DNA from: Kappaphycus alvarezii
Taxonomy: Eukaryota; Rhodophyta; Florideophyceae; Gigartinales; Solieriaceae
DNA: 64,000 nt
Assembly: GCA_002205965.3 (NCBI GenBank)
Contig: NADL03000545.1
Location: 124,001-188,000 of the forward strand
Reading direction: 5' to 3'
The position numbers were made by a program, and so were the translations under genes. Every line of letters begins with the position of its first letter. Within the stretch, counting starts at the first letter, position 1. Shown here in pieces: positions 18,935 to 29,735 of this stretch. The notes under the pieces were generated by a model. That model saw only the letters and a program-made list of their open reading frames with translations. It did not search any database and was not told the origin of the DNA.

Positions 18935-21786
18935 ATGAATAAGTATTTTCTTGTTTCTGTTTGGGGCTTTTGGCCGCTGATGAGCTGTGCCGGAAATCAG
19001 GACGCCGTTAGGCGAAACCAGGCTCACCGAGCCGCATTAGCAGAAAATGATTCGTCGAGTTCTGGGGAGGAACTCGAGGCTTTGGAGGTCACTGGGACCG
19101 CGGCGGCAATGCCTGATATTGATCTGCCGTACGAGACCTTTACGCTCGATAATGGTCTGCGGGTCGTGGTGCACACCGATCGCAAGGCTCCAGTGGTCGG
19201 GGTTTCGGTCTGGTATCACGTCGGCTCCAAAGACGAGGTCAAGGGCAAAACCGGCTTCGCTCATCTCTTTGAGCATCTGATGTTCAACGGCAGCGAAAAT
19301 TACGACGGCGAGTTTTTCACTCCGCTTCGGGACATTGGGGCTACTGATTTCAATGGCACGACCTCGAGAGACCGCACCAACTATTATGAGACGGTTCCCA
19401 CTCCAGGGTTAGAGCTCGCCCTTTGGCTGGAGTCGGATCGGATGGGCCATCTGCTGGGCGCAGTGACTCAGGAAAAATTGGATAATCAACGCGATGTCGT
19501 CAAAAATGAAAAACGAGTATACGAGAATGAGCCTTTTGGCACTACAATGTATAGTGTTTTTGAGGGGATCTTTCCCGAAGGACACCCCTATCGATGGCAT
19601 CCGATAGGATCCATGGAGGACCTTGATGCGGCCTCTTTGGATGATGTGCACACGTGGTTCAAGCGCTACTACGGCCCGAACAACGCGGTGCTCGTGCTTT
19701 CAGGGGATATCGACAAAGCCCGCGCCGAGGAGCTTGTTCAGAAGTACTTCGGCGATATTCCTCCTGGCCCGCCGCTCGAGCGTCTCGCGCGTTGGGTGCC
19801 GAGGCATGAAGAAACGATCCGTGAAACGATGAGCGCTCGGGTGCCAAACGTTCGACTAGAGCGCCATTGGGCCATACCGCCGAGAATCGAACGCGATACA
19901 ACCATGCTGGAGGTCGTGGCACGGATTCTGGGCGTCGGTAAAACCAGCCGGCTGCGTCAAAGCCTGGTCGACGACGCACAAGTTGCTTCGACCGTGTCGG
20001 TTGGAGTCGACGAGCTGGAGCTGGCTTCGGTGTTCAGTGTTCGTGTGGATGTGAAGCAGGGCCAAGATCCAAGCAAAGCAGAAGCACTTCTGGACGAGGC
20101 GATGGCGGAGTTTATTCGGGAGGTCCCACGCCTGACGAAGTTATCGCCGCGCGATCCCGAATTAACGCGTCGGTGGTAAAGAATGTAGAGCGGGTTGGTG
20201 GCAGATCGGGTAAAGCAAGTTTATTCGCTAAAGGAACCCTCTACGCCAACGATCCGGGTTTTTGGAAGACCCAACTTCGTTGGAGCAACGAGGCCGCCCC
20301 GAGAGCGCTTCGTGATATCGCGAAGCGTTGGTTGACCTCTGGGTTCTATCAGTTGACGACGACGCCATTTGGCGAACCCAAGGCGTTGGCAAAAAGTCCT
20401 GAAGAGGTGCGCTCGAAGCAACCATCGGTGGGAAGCACGCCAGACCTCGATTTTCCCACCGTCGAGCGAGGCCGTTTGGACAACGGCATCGAGGTTTTGC
20501 TCGCAAAGCGCGCAGCGGCTCCGAAGGTCGTCGTCAGCATAGGTTTCGACGCCGGTTGGGCAGCGGATCGGGCCGATCACGTGGGTCTTTCGAGTTTTAC
20601 CCTAGATATGCTCAACCAGGGCACCCAAAAACGCGACGGATTGACGCTGGCCCGCGATTTCGATGTTCTTGGAGCGAGCTTCGGTGCGTTCGCCAATTTG
20701 GATCGATCGAATGTTTCGGTTTCGATGCTCAAAACTGCTGTGCCCGAAGCGATAACGCTTTTCGCCGAGGTCGTGCGCGAGCCCGCCTTCGCCGACGCTG
20801 AGATCGAACGCGTCCGACGGCTGACCTTGGAATCCATCGCCAAAACGATGGCGCAACCCTTTCAATTACCTTGGAACATTTTCCCGCCCCTTCTCTATGG
20901 CAAGGGCCACCCCTACGCCAACTCTCCTTATGGCTCCGGCGATGCAACCGCGGTGGCAAAACTGACGAGAAGCGATCTCCAACGTTTTCGAGATCGTTGG
21001 CTCCGTCCGGACAACGCTCGGATCTTCGTCGCGGGAGATACCGATTTAAAGACGATCTTGCCGATTCTGAACCAAGCCTTCGGCGATTGGCAGCCACCTG
21101 ACGCGCAGAAGGGCAAAAAAGAATTCCCAGCAGTTGCGAAGAAATCGGGTGGTCGGGTGCTGATCGTCGATCGGCCGGGAAGTCCTCAAACCGTGCTGTG
21201 CGCTGGCCATCTTCTACCGCCGATAGGTGCCGAGAACGATCTCGAAATCGAGATGATCAACGCGGTGGTTGGTCTCGATAGCGTTCTTGGTCGGGTAGGA
21301 ATGAATTTACGTGAAGAGAAAGGTTGGGCGTATTTTGCGCAATCATTTATTTATTCCACCTCGCATGAACGACCATTTTTCACAATGGCCTTGGTGCAAA
21401 CCGATAAAACCGCGCAGTCGATGAAGGAGATGATCAGCGAGCTCGAAGACGTGGTGGATGAACAACCGATTACCGACGATGAATTTGAGCGAAATGTGAA
21501 GAATTCCTCGTGGCAGCTGCCGGGAACGTACGAAACCACGGAATCAGTGATCAGTGCGATGCGCGAAAACGAGAGGTTAGGGCGTGACCAAGATTACGTC
21601 AGCACCTTGGCCGCACGTTACCGAGCTTTGACCCTCCAGAATACTCGTAAAACGGCTCAAAAGGTGATCCATCCGGATGGCCTGACTTGGCTCGTCATAG
21701 GGGATCGCTCGTTGATCGAAGCAGACATCAAGAAGCTCGGCATGGGTGAGGTTGAGATCCTTAGCCCGAATAAGCCGTCGGAATGA
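18935..21786 (+). CDS. M16 family zinc metalloprotease lipoprotein, copy 2 (one frameshift)
   Basis: Paralogue of the gene at 15647, about 950 residues. The signal peptide ends in the lipobox LMSC. HXXEH is intact in FAHLFEHLMFNGSENY, and the glutamate region reads LDNQRDVVKNEKRVYE. The C-terminal half again lacks HXXEH. The N-terminal half is nearly identical to copy 1 over long stretches, including at DNA level, while the leader peptide and parts of the second half differ, which suggests divergence in substrate or localisation. The frame changes near 20133. Unlike copy 1, the rest is open. It converges with the DUF547 gene, 16 bases apart. Confidence 0.92.
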
Positions 21787-21802
21787 ACCGGTTGGACAGC
21801 GT

Positions 21803-22729
21803 TTAACCTCCGGGTGGCGATACCGTTACCCCTGGTCGTTCATACACCTGCGCGTTTACAGTCCAATCGTAGTCGCGATACTGCACGGTGTAGCCCACGT
21901 CGATTTGTTGGTCTGAGGGTCGATAGCTATTGATCCACACCAAGACGGGAATGACCTCACCGTCATCGTTCCATAAATCTTCAGCGTACCACTCGAAGAT
22001 TTTGGATACGGTGACGGTGCGGGCATCGTCATCGACCAGAACATTGCGCTCCTCGAGCACGAAGCGGCGGGTTTCGCGCTCGAGTTGCTTGTCGACGCGC
22101 TCGGGAAAAAACGCCTCAGCCGGTAGAATCGGGCACGATGCACTTACACAATTCAAAGCGCAGTGAATACGCCCGAATTTTCGACCCTGACGAGCTTCGG
22201 CGTAGCGTTGTCCGAGCTTGGGACGAATGACTCCTTGCTCGAGATGGTCGAGACTCATACGTTCACCATCGACGACTGCTCGGGTAAACTTGAAAAAATC
22301 CGCCTTAGCAAGAAAGGAGTCCAAATCTTCAAGTTGAGTATCGCGCGAAACAACGTTCGCGATGGCCAGCGCATTGTAGGCGTTGATATAGTAGGCAGCC
22401 TGATGCTCGACGGTGGGAAAAAGCCGAGGCGTATGCGCAGGCCCAACTTCGGCGACGGCCGCGGTGTAGAGTCTCAAAGCTGCGGGGTTTGCTCGCAAAG
22501 CGCGATAGTCCACGCGGCCCACATCGTCGACGTGGCGCTTTAGAACCTCATCCAGGGCTTGATACGGAAAGGCGGTGTTGAGTTCTTGACGTTGGTCATT
22601 CGAGAGTTCGCCCTGGTTCAGCTTTGAGCAGGCACCGACGACACTCGTCGTTAGGGCCCAGCACAGTACGCCATGTCCGATTCGCCCCAAGACGCGAACT
22701 GGAAAGGGCAAACCTAAAGGTATTTGCAT
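21803..22729 (-). CDS. DUF547 lipoprotein
   Basis: Intact, 308 residues from ATG 22729. The leader ends in the lipobox VVGAC. The body has the DUF547 signature: RVDYRALRANPAALRLY, AAYYINAYNALAIANVV, IHCALNCVSASCPILPAEAF and KIFEWYAEDL. The conserved His-Cys-(x)n-Cys block (HCALNCVSASCP) suggests a cysteine-protease-like or metal-binding fold, but no DUF547 function is firmly established to my knowledge. It lies between the second M16 protease (convergent) and a divergent glycosyltransferase operon. Confidence 0.88.
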   Translation of the reverse strand: MQIPLGLPFPVRVLGRIGHGVLCWALTTSVVGACSKLNQGELSNDQRQELNTAFPYQALDEVLKRHVDDVGRVDYRALRANPAALRLYTAAVAEVGPAHTPRLFPTVEHQAAYYINAYNALAIANVVSRDTQLEDLDSFLAKADFFKFTRAVVDGERMSLDHLEQGVIRPKLGQRYAEARQGRKFGRIHCALNCVSASCPILPAEAFFPERVDKQLERETRRFVLEERNVLVDDDARTVTVSKIFEWYAEDLWNDDGEVIPVLVWINSYRPSDQQIDVGYTVQYRDYDWTVNAQVYERPGVTVSPPGG

Positions 22730-22802
22730 GTGGAACCAGGTCACCCGCACCAGAAATATCTGTCAACAGTCTCGCGTTTGATTGAACGGTCCGGAACTCA
22801 CC

Positions 22803-23533
22803 ATGCGCGTCTCTATCATTATACCGACGGTAAACGAAAGCGAACGTTTGGCCGCGACCCTGACGAGCGTGGCCGAACTCGAGCCCGCACCCTACGAATC
22901 TATCGTCGTCGACGGGTGCTCCGACGATGATACCGTACGGATCGCCAAGCAAGGTGGTGCGTGCGTCTTTTCGGTGCCAACCCGTCGGCGTTCATTTCAG
23001 CTTCATCACGGCTCGGTCAGTGCAACCGGGGATATCTTGGTTTTCCTTCATGCCGATACCACGTTGCCTCGCAATGCTATCACGTTGATCGAGGAGACGC
23101 TTGCAGATCGCAAGTCACCTTGGGAGGGTTCCGATCCGTGATGGTCGACGACCACGGTCGAGTGCAGCGCTTTACAACGTGGCATAACGCTGTAAAGACG
23201 TATTACGCACCGATGCTCTACCGACCCTGGTGCACACTCTTTCGAGGTCTGAGGCTGCTCTTCGGTGATCAGACGATGTTTTGCCGCCGGGTCGACTACC
23301 TCAGGTCGGGCGGTTTCGATCCGACCATGGAGGTTATGGAGGAAGCCGACCTCTGCCTTAAGCTGAACCGCCTCGGCCGGATCCGACAGATCCAAACGTG
23401 CGTTTTCTCTTCGGATCGTCGCGTGGCTCGGGTGGGTGCTCTTCGCGCTAACTTGCTTTTTGTCGCCATCGCTCTCGGTTGGGCGGTCGGCATACCCTCG
23501 CGCTGGCTGCGCGGTGTTTTTGAGCGGATGTAA
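22803..23533 (+). CDS. GT2 glycosyltransferase, TIGR04283-like (one frameshift)
   Basis: About 243 residues. MRVSIIIPTVNESERLAATL is a GT-A N-terminus, VVDGCSDDDTVRIA binds the nucleotide, VFLHADTTLP carries the metal-binding motif, and GDQTMFCRRVDYLRSGGFDP with EVMEEADLCLKLNRLGRI matches the TIGR04283 group, some members of which are linked to arsenosugar synthesis. The family link to arsenic is from naming only; no ars genes are nearby. The frame changes near 23135. The next gene starts 2 bases after the stop. A hydrophobic C-terminal segment (LLFVAIALGWAVGIP) may anchor it to the membrane. Confidence 0.82.
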
Positions 23534-23535
23534 CG

Positions 23536-24131
23536 ATGGCTCTTAATGCATTCTTGGCATTCGGGCCTCTGCGCGCCTTGGTATTGGCAGGTTGGCGGGC
23601 CGATGCACGAAGCAAGACTTCGCGGCTTCGACCGCACCTTCGGCGGGGCGAGCGGATCCTCGATATTGGCACCGGCTACGGTTTTGTCGCAGATGGGCTC
23701 AGATCCGACTACGGCTTCGACGTGCACGGATGCGATATCCTTGATACGTACCGGGGAGGGGGCCGAGACCGACCCTTTTTGATGGCAACGTGCTGCCCTA
23801 CACCGACGATAGCTACGATGTTGCGTTGCTCTTGACCGTACTCCACCACGTGGAAGATCAGGAGGCGCTGCTCTCGGAAGCCCGTCGTGTCGCCCGTCGC
23901 GTCATGCTGATCGAAGACGTTTACGAGGGCCAACTTCAGCGCCGATTGACGTTCTGGGCCGATAGCGTGTTTAATTTTCAATTCATCGGTCATCCCCACA
24001 GTAACCGCACAGATGAGCAATGGCGCGCACTTTTTTCCGGAATGGGTTTTAACGTCGATGCAACGCGCTCGGATCGCTACCTCGGATTTTTTCGCCAGGC
24101 GACCTACGTTCTATCCCGGCGGCGGCAATGA
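23536..24131 (+). CDS. SAM-dependent class I methyltransferase (one frameshift)
   Basis: About 198 residues. ILDIGTGYGFVADGL is motif I binding S-adenosylmethionine, GCDILD the acidic end of strand 2, and LPYTDDSYDVALLLTVLHHV motifs IV/V. The frame changes near 23780, just before LPYTDDSYD. The C-terminal part (QRRLTFWADSVFNFQFIGHP) has no known substrate hint. It is tightly placed between the glycosyltransferase and the reductase, whose start overlaps this stop (ATGA), so all three should act on one product, probably a surface lipid or glycolipid. Confidence 0.82.
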
Positions 24132-25409
24132 CCGACGTCTTGCTGACCGGAGCGAGCGGGTTCGTCGGCAAAGTTGTGCTGACCGAGCTGCTGTGCTCCG
24201 CCGAGCACAATAATATCGAGCGCATTTGGTTGTTGATGCGCTCCAGAAAGGGCCGAAGTGCATGGAAACGCTGGGAAGGCATGCGATGTGCCCCGCCATT
24301 GAGAGGGTATCGCCCAAAGCTTCTTGATCGCGTCCATGTGGTTGAAGGCGCTATCGAAAAGCGCTACTGCGGGATAGACCGGAAAAAATTCCAGAAAAAG
24401 GGTTCTCGCATGTTATTCATTGTGCCGCTTCGGTAGATTTTGATTTACCGCTCGTTGAGGCGTACGCGATCAACACGCGTGGGACGCGGCAACTCTATGA
24501 ACTGACCTCCGCGCTGCCTTCATTCGAACGCTTCGTCTACGTTTCCACCGCTTACGTGCATCCACACCGACCCGGGCGCCTGCGGCCGACACCGATCTCC
24601 CTTCCGTGGTCAGCCGACGAATTCTCTCGGCGGCTTCAAGACCGAACGGCGGCGCGTATGCTTCTGCGCGAGAGCGGTTATCCGAACACCTATACCCTGA
24701 CCAAGGCGCTGGCAGAGAACTCCCTGCTCGAAGCGGAAGCTCACCCAGAGCACTTAGCCATTGTTCGGCCCAGTATTATTTCAGCGTGCTTGCAACGTCC
24801 CGAGCCGGGTTGGCTCGAGGGCAGTGCGGGCCTTAATGGCGTGGTTCGTCTCTACGGCAGCGGGGTCTTGCGAACCATCGTCTTCGACCCAAGACCTTCC
24901 TCGATGTGGTGCCATGCGATGAAGTTGCAGCACACATTCAAAGAGCTACTTTCGACCACGATTTTCCCCGCATCAGTCATGCCGTCGCGGGTATCGCTCA
25001 GAGCCTCAAGCTCGAAACCCTAGCACGAGACGTCATTGCTTTTTTTGAGGGTCGCGTGGTCATTCGAAAGCCTCGGGTCGTATCGACCGAACGGAGTATG
25101 GGGATTCGGTATTGGCTCGTTTCACTGGTATTCCATCTCTTGCCCTGGTCGCTCCTGAGCACGATGAAGAAAATCCGCGGCCATGATCGAGAGGCACGAA
25201 AACTCTGGGCATTAACCAAGACTCTCGCGGCGATCGGAAGGACCTTCGGCCACTTCAGCCGCACGACCTATGACTTCGAAGCGGGAAATACTGAATTTGC
25301 TCTTGACACCGACCGCTACCCGAGACTGATCTGCGAAGCTGTCGCTGAGCACTTGATTCGACCTTTAAACAGAAAGCCAATCGATCGCCCTACGCTTGCT
25401 CGTCGATAG
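24128..25409 (+). CDS. fatty acyl-CoA reductase-like NAD(P)-binding protein (two frameshifts)
   Basis: About 427 residues of the extended SDR / male-sterility family. TGASGFVGKVVLTELL is the nucleotide-binding Rossmann motif, RFVYVSTAYVHP the catalytic serine/threonine strand and NTYTLTKALAEN contains YxxxK. VRPSII follows and the C-terminal region (LARDVIAFFEGRV to AVAEHLIRPL) is FAR_C-like and helical. These enzymes reduce long-chain acyl-CoA (or acyl-ACP) to aldehyde or alcohol, for wax or ether lipids. Frames change near 24420 and near 24900. The ATG overlaps the methyltransferase stop. Confidence 0.8.
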
Positions 25410-25496
25410 CGTAGTTTTTTTGGAGGTCGAAAAGCGGTCTTTGTTCCGCCTCCGGCATCGGTATAGATCCACAGGGAATAAGGGGAGACCACCACC

Positions 25497-28396
25497 ATGC
25501 GACCGCTTAACCGCCTCGATAGCTTCGCTCGCCGCCATCTCGGACCGGACGAAGCCGCTACCCGTTCGATGCTTGAAACCCTTGGGGTCACTTCGATCGA
25601 TGCTCTGATCGCCGAGACCATCCGGAAGCCATTCGTAGCACCAAGCCGCTCCACGTGGGTGAGGCGTTGAGCGAGAGTGAAGCCCTCGAGAAGCTTCGTG
25701 CCGTGGTTGGAAAAAACCGCGTGCTTCGCTCGTTGATGGGTCTCGGCTACTACGACACGATCACCCCACCGGTGATCTTGAGAAATTTGCTAGAAAATCC
25801 GGGTTGGTACACCCAATATACCCCGTACCAAGCCGAAATCGCTCAAGGACGCCTCGAAGCGTTGCTCAATTTTCAGACCATGGTGGGCGACCTGACAGGA
25901 CTGCCTGTGGCCAATGCTTCTCTGCTCGATGAGGCCACCGCGGCTGCCGAAGCGATGGCCATGGCTCGAGGCATGGTGCCTAAGGGCGAAGGATTCTTCG
26001 TCGCCGACGATGTCTACCCACAAACCCTCGCGGTGGTCGAGACCCGCGCTGAAGCTTTGGGTGTCCCCATACACGTCGGCGATGCGCGATCTGTCGATTT
26101 TTCTTCGTTGAATATTTTCGGAGCACTCATTCAGACGCCCAATGTCGATGGGCACGTCTACGATGCTACGTCTCTTGTGGCGCGGATTCACGAGAGCGGA
26201 GCTAAGGTGGTCGTGGCCACCGATCTCCTCGCTTTGTGCTTGATGAAACCCCCGGGTGAGATGGGCGCCGATGTTGCGATCGGTTCGGCCCAACGGTTCG
26301 GCGTTCCTCTGGGCTTCGGTGGACCGCACGCCGCGTTTCTTGCGACCCGCAGCGCCTATGCTCGGAAGCTTCCAGGTCGTGTGGTGGGGGTCTCCAAAGA
26401 CGCCCGAGGCGAGACGGTCCTGCGCCTCGCAATGCAAACGCGCGAACAGCATATCCGCCGAGAGAAGGCGACGAGCAATATCTGCACGGCACAGGTCCTG
26501 CTCGCCAATATCGCGAGTATGTACGCGGTTTATCATGGGCCACTCGGCTTGCGATCGATCGCCCAGCGGATTCATCACGCTGCTCGGGTCTTGGAAGCTG
26601 GAGCTAAAAAGCTGGGGCTTTCTGTTGAGTTTGAAACCTTCTTTGATACCGTCTCTCTCCGTGTGCCCGATGCGGACTCGGTGATCGCCGATGCCGAACG
26701 TGCGGGTTTTAACCTGCGGCGCGTCGACCAGCAACGTGTGAGCATCGCCCTGGACGAGCGCGTAACCGCGACGAACTGGATGCGATTCTCGGTGTTCTTT
26801 CGGTTCATGCTGGCTCAGGTCAACCCGATGCTGCTCCGAGCAGAGCGGAGGAATTCGAGCATAGCGTCCCGGCGTTCCCGAGCGAGCTGCGTCGTACGAG
26901 TCACTACCTCACCCATGCCGTTTTCAACGCTTATCACTCGGAAACAGAGATGCTGCGCTACTTACGACGGCTCGAAGGCAAGGATCTCGCGTTGAACACC
27001 TCGATGATCCCCCTGGGTTCATGCACCATGAAATTAAACGCCACCGCCGAGATGATTCCGGTGACGTGGCCTGAGATCGGAGCGCTCCATCCTTTCGCGC
27101 CCCGGGATCAGTGGCGCGGCTACGCCGAGCTCTTCGCGGATCTAGAGACGATGATCGCAGACATCACCGGGTTTGCCGCAGTTTCACTACAGCCGAACGC
27201 AGGATCTCAGGGGGAATACGCTGGACTTCTCGTCATTCGTGCGTATCACCATGCCCGCGGTGAAGACCACCGCACGATTTGCCTGATTCCCTCATCAGCC
27301 CATGGCACTAATCCCGCTAGCGCCGTGATGGCGGGGATGAAGGTGGTGGTTGTTGCGTGTGATGACGACGGTAACATCGACATCGGTGATCTTGAACAGA
27401 AGGCCGACGCACACGCATCCGACCTCGCCGCTATGATGATCACGTACCCGTCAACCCACGGGGTTTTTGAAGCCGGAGTTAAGCACGCGTGCGCGATCGT
27501 CCATGAACGGGGAGGGCGTGTCTACATGGACGGCGCCAACTTGAATGCGCAGTTGGGGCTCGCGCGACCTGGCGAGCTCGGTGCGGATGTCTGCCACCTC
27601 AATCTCCACAAGACCTTCGCTATTCCCCATGGAGGAGGGGGCCAGGGATGGGCCCTATCGGCGTGGTTCAGGAGCTTGCCCCCTATCTGCCCGGTCACCC
27701 GCTCGTTGAGCTTCGGTCACCACCGTCTTCGAGGGCGATCGGGCCGGTGTCGGCTGCGCCTTACGGCAGCTCAAGCATTTTGCGATCAGCTGGATGTATA
27801 TGCGGATGATGGGTGGCGAAGGTTTAAAGAGAGCGAGCGAGATCGCGATCCTGAACGCCAACTACATGGCCAAACGCCTTGAAGATCACTACCCGGTGCT
27901 TTATCGCGGCGAACGAGATCGGGTGGCTCACGAATTCATCATCGACTTGCGTCCGTTCAAGGCGAGCGCCGACGTGACCGTCGACGACGTGGCCAAACGT
28001 CTGATGGATTTCGGTTTTCACGCCCCAACCATGTCGTGGCCAGTGGCGAGCACGATGATGATCGAACCGACAGAGAGCGAATCCAAGGCCGAGCTCGATC
28101 GCTTCTGCGACGCGATGATCGCCATCCGCACCGAAATTGCGGCGATTGAATCGGGTGAACTTGACCGGGACAATAATCCATTAAAAAACGCACCCCACAC
28201 CGCCGAGATGGTGACCAACACCGAATGGCCTCACCCCTATCGCCGCGAACAAGGCGCATATCCGGCCAAATGGCTACGTCGGCAGAAATTCTGGCCGCCG
28301 GTAGCCCGGGTCGATAATTCGTTCGGTGACCGCAACTTTGTCTGTATCTGCCCGCCGATTAGCGAGTATCAAGGCGAAAATTCAGACGTTGAATAA
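25497..28396 (+). CDS. gcvP: glycine dehydrogenase (decarboxylating), P-protein (several frameshifts)
   Basis: About 966 residues, the fused single-chain form of the glycine cleavage P-protein, which decarboxylates glycine with PLP and passes aminomethyl to the H-protein lipoyl arm. [15 protein letters not shown] opens the chain, [14 protein letters not shown] and [20 protein letters not shown] are typical P1 blocks, and [16 protein letters not shown] opens the second half. The PLP lysine lies in [17 protein letters not shown]. Frames change near 25630, 26790, 26900, and between 27650 and 27790. AAGGGGAG precedes ATG 25497. No gcvT or gcvH is adjacent, and the 88-base leader shows no glycine riboswitch. 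Confidence 0.95.
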
Positions 28397-28514
28397 AAGG
28401 CGGTTCTCGGTCGTTGACTGAGCGGTTGCTTTGATTTCAAAGGACCTAGGGCCGTTCTACCTTTGGGTGACAAGGTTCGAGTCAAGCGATGACGGTACCA
28501 AGCGGGTGATCGCG

Positions 28515-29639
28515 ATGCGCGTCCAAGCTGCTCGGACCTTAACCAGACCAACGGCCGCTGGCGCCATCGTTATGGGCATTTTGGCTGCGGTGGTATCCAG
28601 TGCTCGAGCTCAAAGCGACGAATCCGACGAGGAGTCTGAAATACCTCATCCATCTGCCGACGAACCCGCGTCTCCACGATACGAAATCAATCGGTCGATT
28701 CTTGCGAGGCACCGCTCGTCAGACGGACTTCTTCATGTTTTTCGCGGCGATCTCCCGAACGATATTCGCGAAGTTATCAACCCGGTCCTCGACGAGTTCT
28801 TTGATGTTTTAAAGGATGAAAATCGGGCCTTATCCGGGTCCGCTCAGGCTTTCTTCAGGAGTTTGGGTCTTCAACCTCAGATCTTCGAGGAAGACGGCGG
28901 GAGCTGGATCGCACTTCTCGAGCAGGGTCCGGATTTTGGCGGTGCAGGGGGGTATGTCTTTCGTCGCGGCGAGGTCGACGCGGAAATTCTGATCCAGGCC
29001 CCTCACACGTTTCACGATCTGATGACCGCAACGATCGCACACGAGGCATTTCTGGATACCCATGTTCGAGGTTTCTTCTTCAACACGATTCATCGGTACC
29101 GTCATGAGACCACCGAAAGAGCGTCGGTTTCGCATCCGGCCGACCTTGCTCACAACAGCTCGAGTATTTTCCATACCATGTCGACGCGCTTTCTCGAGTT
29201 GCATCCGTCGGGGTTGGTGCTGCAAATCCATGGCTTCAACAACGAGCGTCTGCGAGAGCGTGGCATCCATGCGGTCGTCAGCGGCGGCAGCCGATTGCCG
29301 ACGCAAATCTCCGTGCTCTTCAAAGACGCGCTCAGCGAATGTCATGGCGACGTCATCGGGCTCTATGGTGATAACGTGTACAGCTACGGGGCGACGACCA
29401 ACAGCCTATCGCGCTGGTGTAGCGAGCATGCCGGGGAGCGGTTTTTACATCTTGAGCTCGATTATGCGATGCGTCGTTTGATGCGGGACGATCCGTCGCA
29501 ACTCATCGGTCCGATCGCGACTTTTATCCGTCGGGCATCGGAAAGTGGGCTGCTCAACGACCCGACCATCGACGACGGGCGTGACGCGAAGAAAAAGAAA
29601 TTACATGTAAACCAGGCGAGAACCGCAAAGCTCAATTGA
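28515..29639 (+). CDS. exported protein of unknown family with conserved-looking His motifs
   Basis: Intact, 374 residues from ATG 28515, with a signal peptide (TAAGAIVMGILAAVVSSARA, cleavage near residue 34). An acidic linker follows, then a globular domain. It has ILIQAPHTFHDLMT, TIAHEAFLDTHVRGFF, DLAHNSSSIFHTMS and LVLQIHGFN. This spacing of His and Asp, with a PH-x-F-x-D motif, is reminiscent of zinc-dependent N-formylglutamate amidohydrolase or poly-gamma-glutamate hydrolase folds, but I cannot assign a family. VYSYGATTNSL and FLHLELDYAMRRLM are further distinctive segments. A periplasmic or secreted hydrolase is an inference. It stands alone, 119 bases after gcvP and convergent with the kinase at 29736. 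Confidence 0.6.
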   Translation: MRVQAARTLTRPTAAGAIVMGILAAVVSSARAQSDESDEESEIPHPSADEPASPRYEINRSILARHRSSDGLLHVFRGDLPNDIREVINPVLDEFFDVLKDENRALSGSAQAFFRSLGLQPQIFEEDGGSWIALLEQGPDFGGAGGYVFRRGEVDAEILIQAPHTFHDLMTATIAHEAFLDTHVRGFFFNTIHRYRHETTERASVSHPADLAHNSSSIFHTMSTRFLELHPSGLVLQIHGFNNERLRERGIHAVVSGGSRLPTQISVLFKDALSECHGDVIGLYGDNVYSYGATTNSLSRWCSEHAGERFLHLELDYAMRRLMRDDPSQLIGPIATFIRRASESGLLNDPTIDDGRDAKKKKLHVNQARTAKLN

Positions 29640-29735
29640 CCGCGGCGGTTAGATTGAACTCCCCTACCACGCCATTTCGATGTCTGATAATCAATATTAT
29701 GTAAACTTTAACCACAGTCGGGGCTGGCCGGCGAT

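Noticed and set aside
25410..25496. glycine riboswitch before gcvP
   Set aside because: The 87 bases are too short and show no conserved aptamer pattern.
25790..26734. minus-strand frame of 314 codons inside gcvP
   Set aside because: Antisense shadow of the P-protein.
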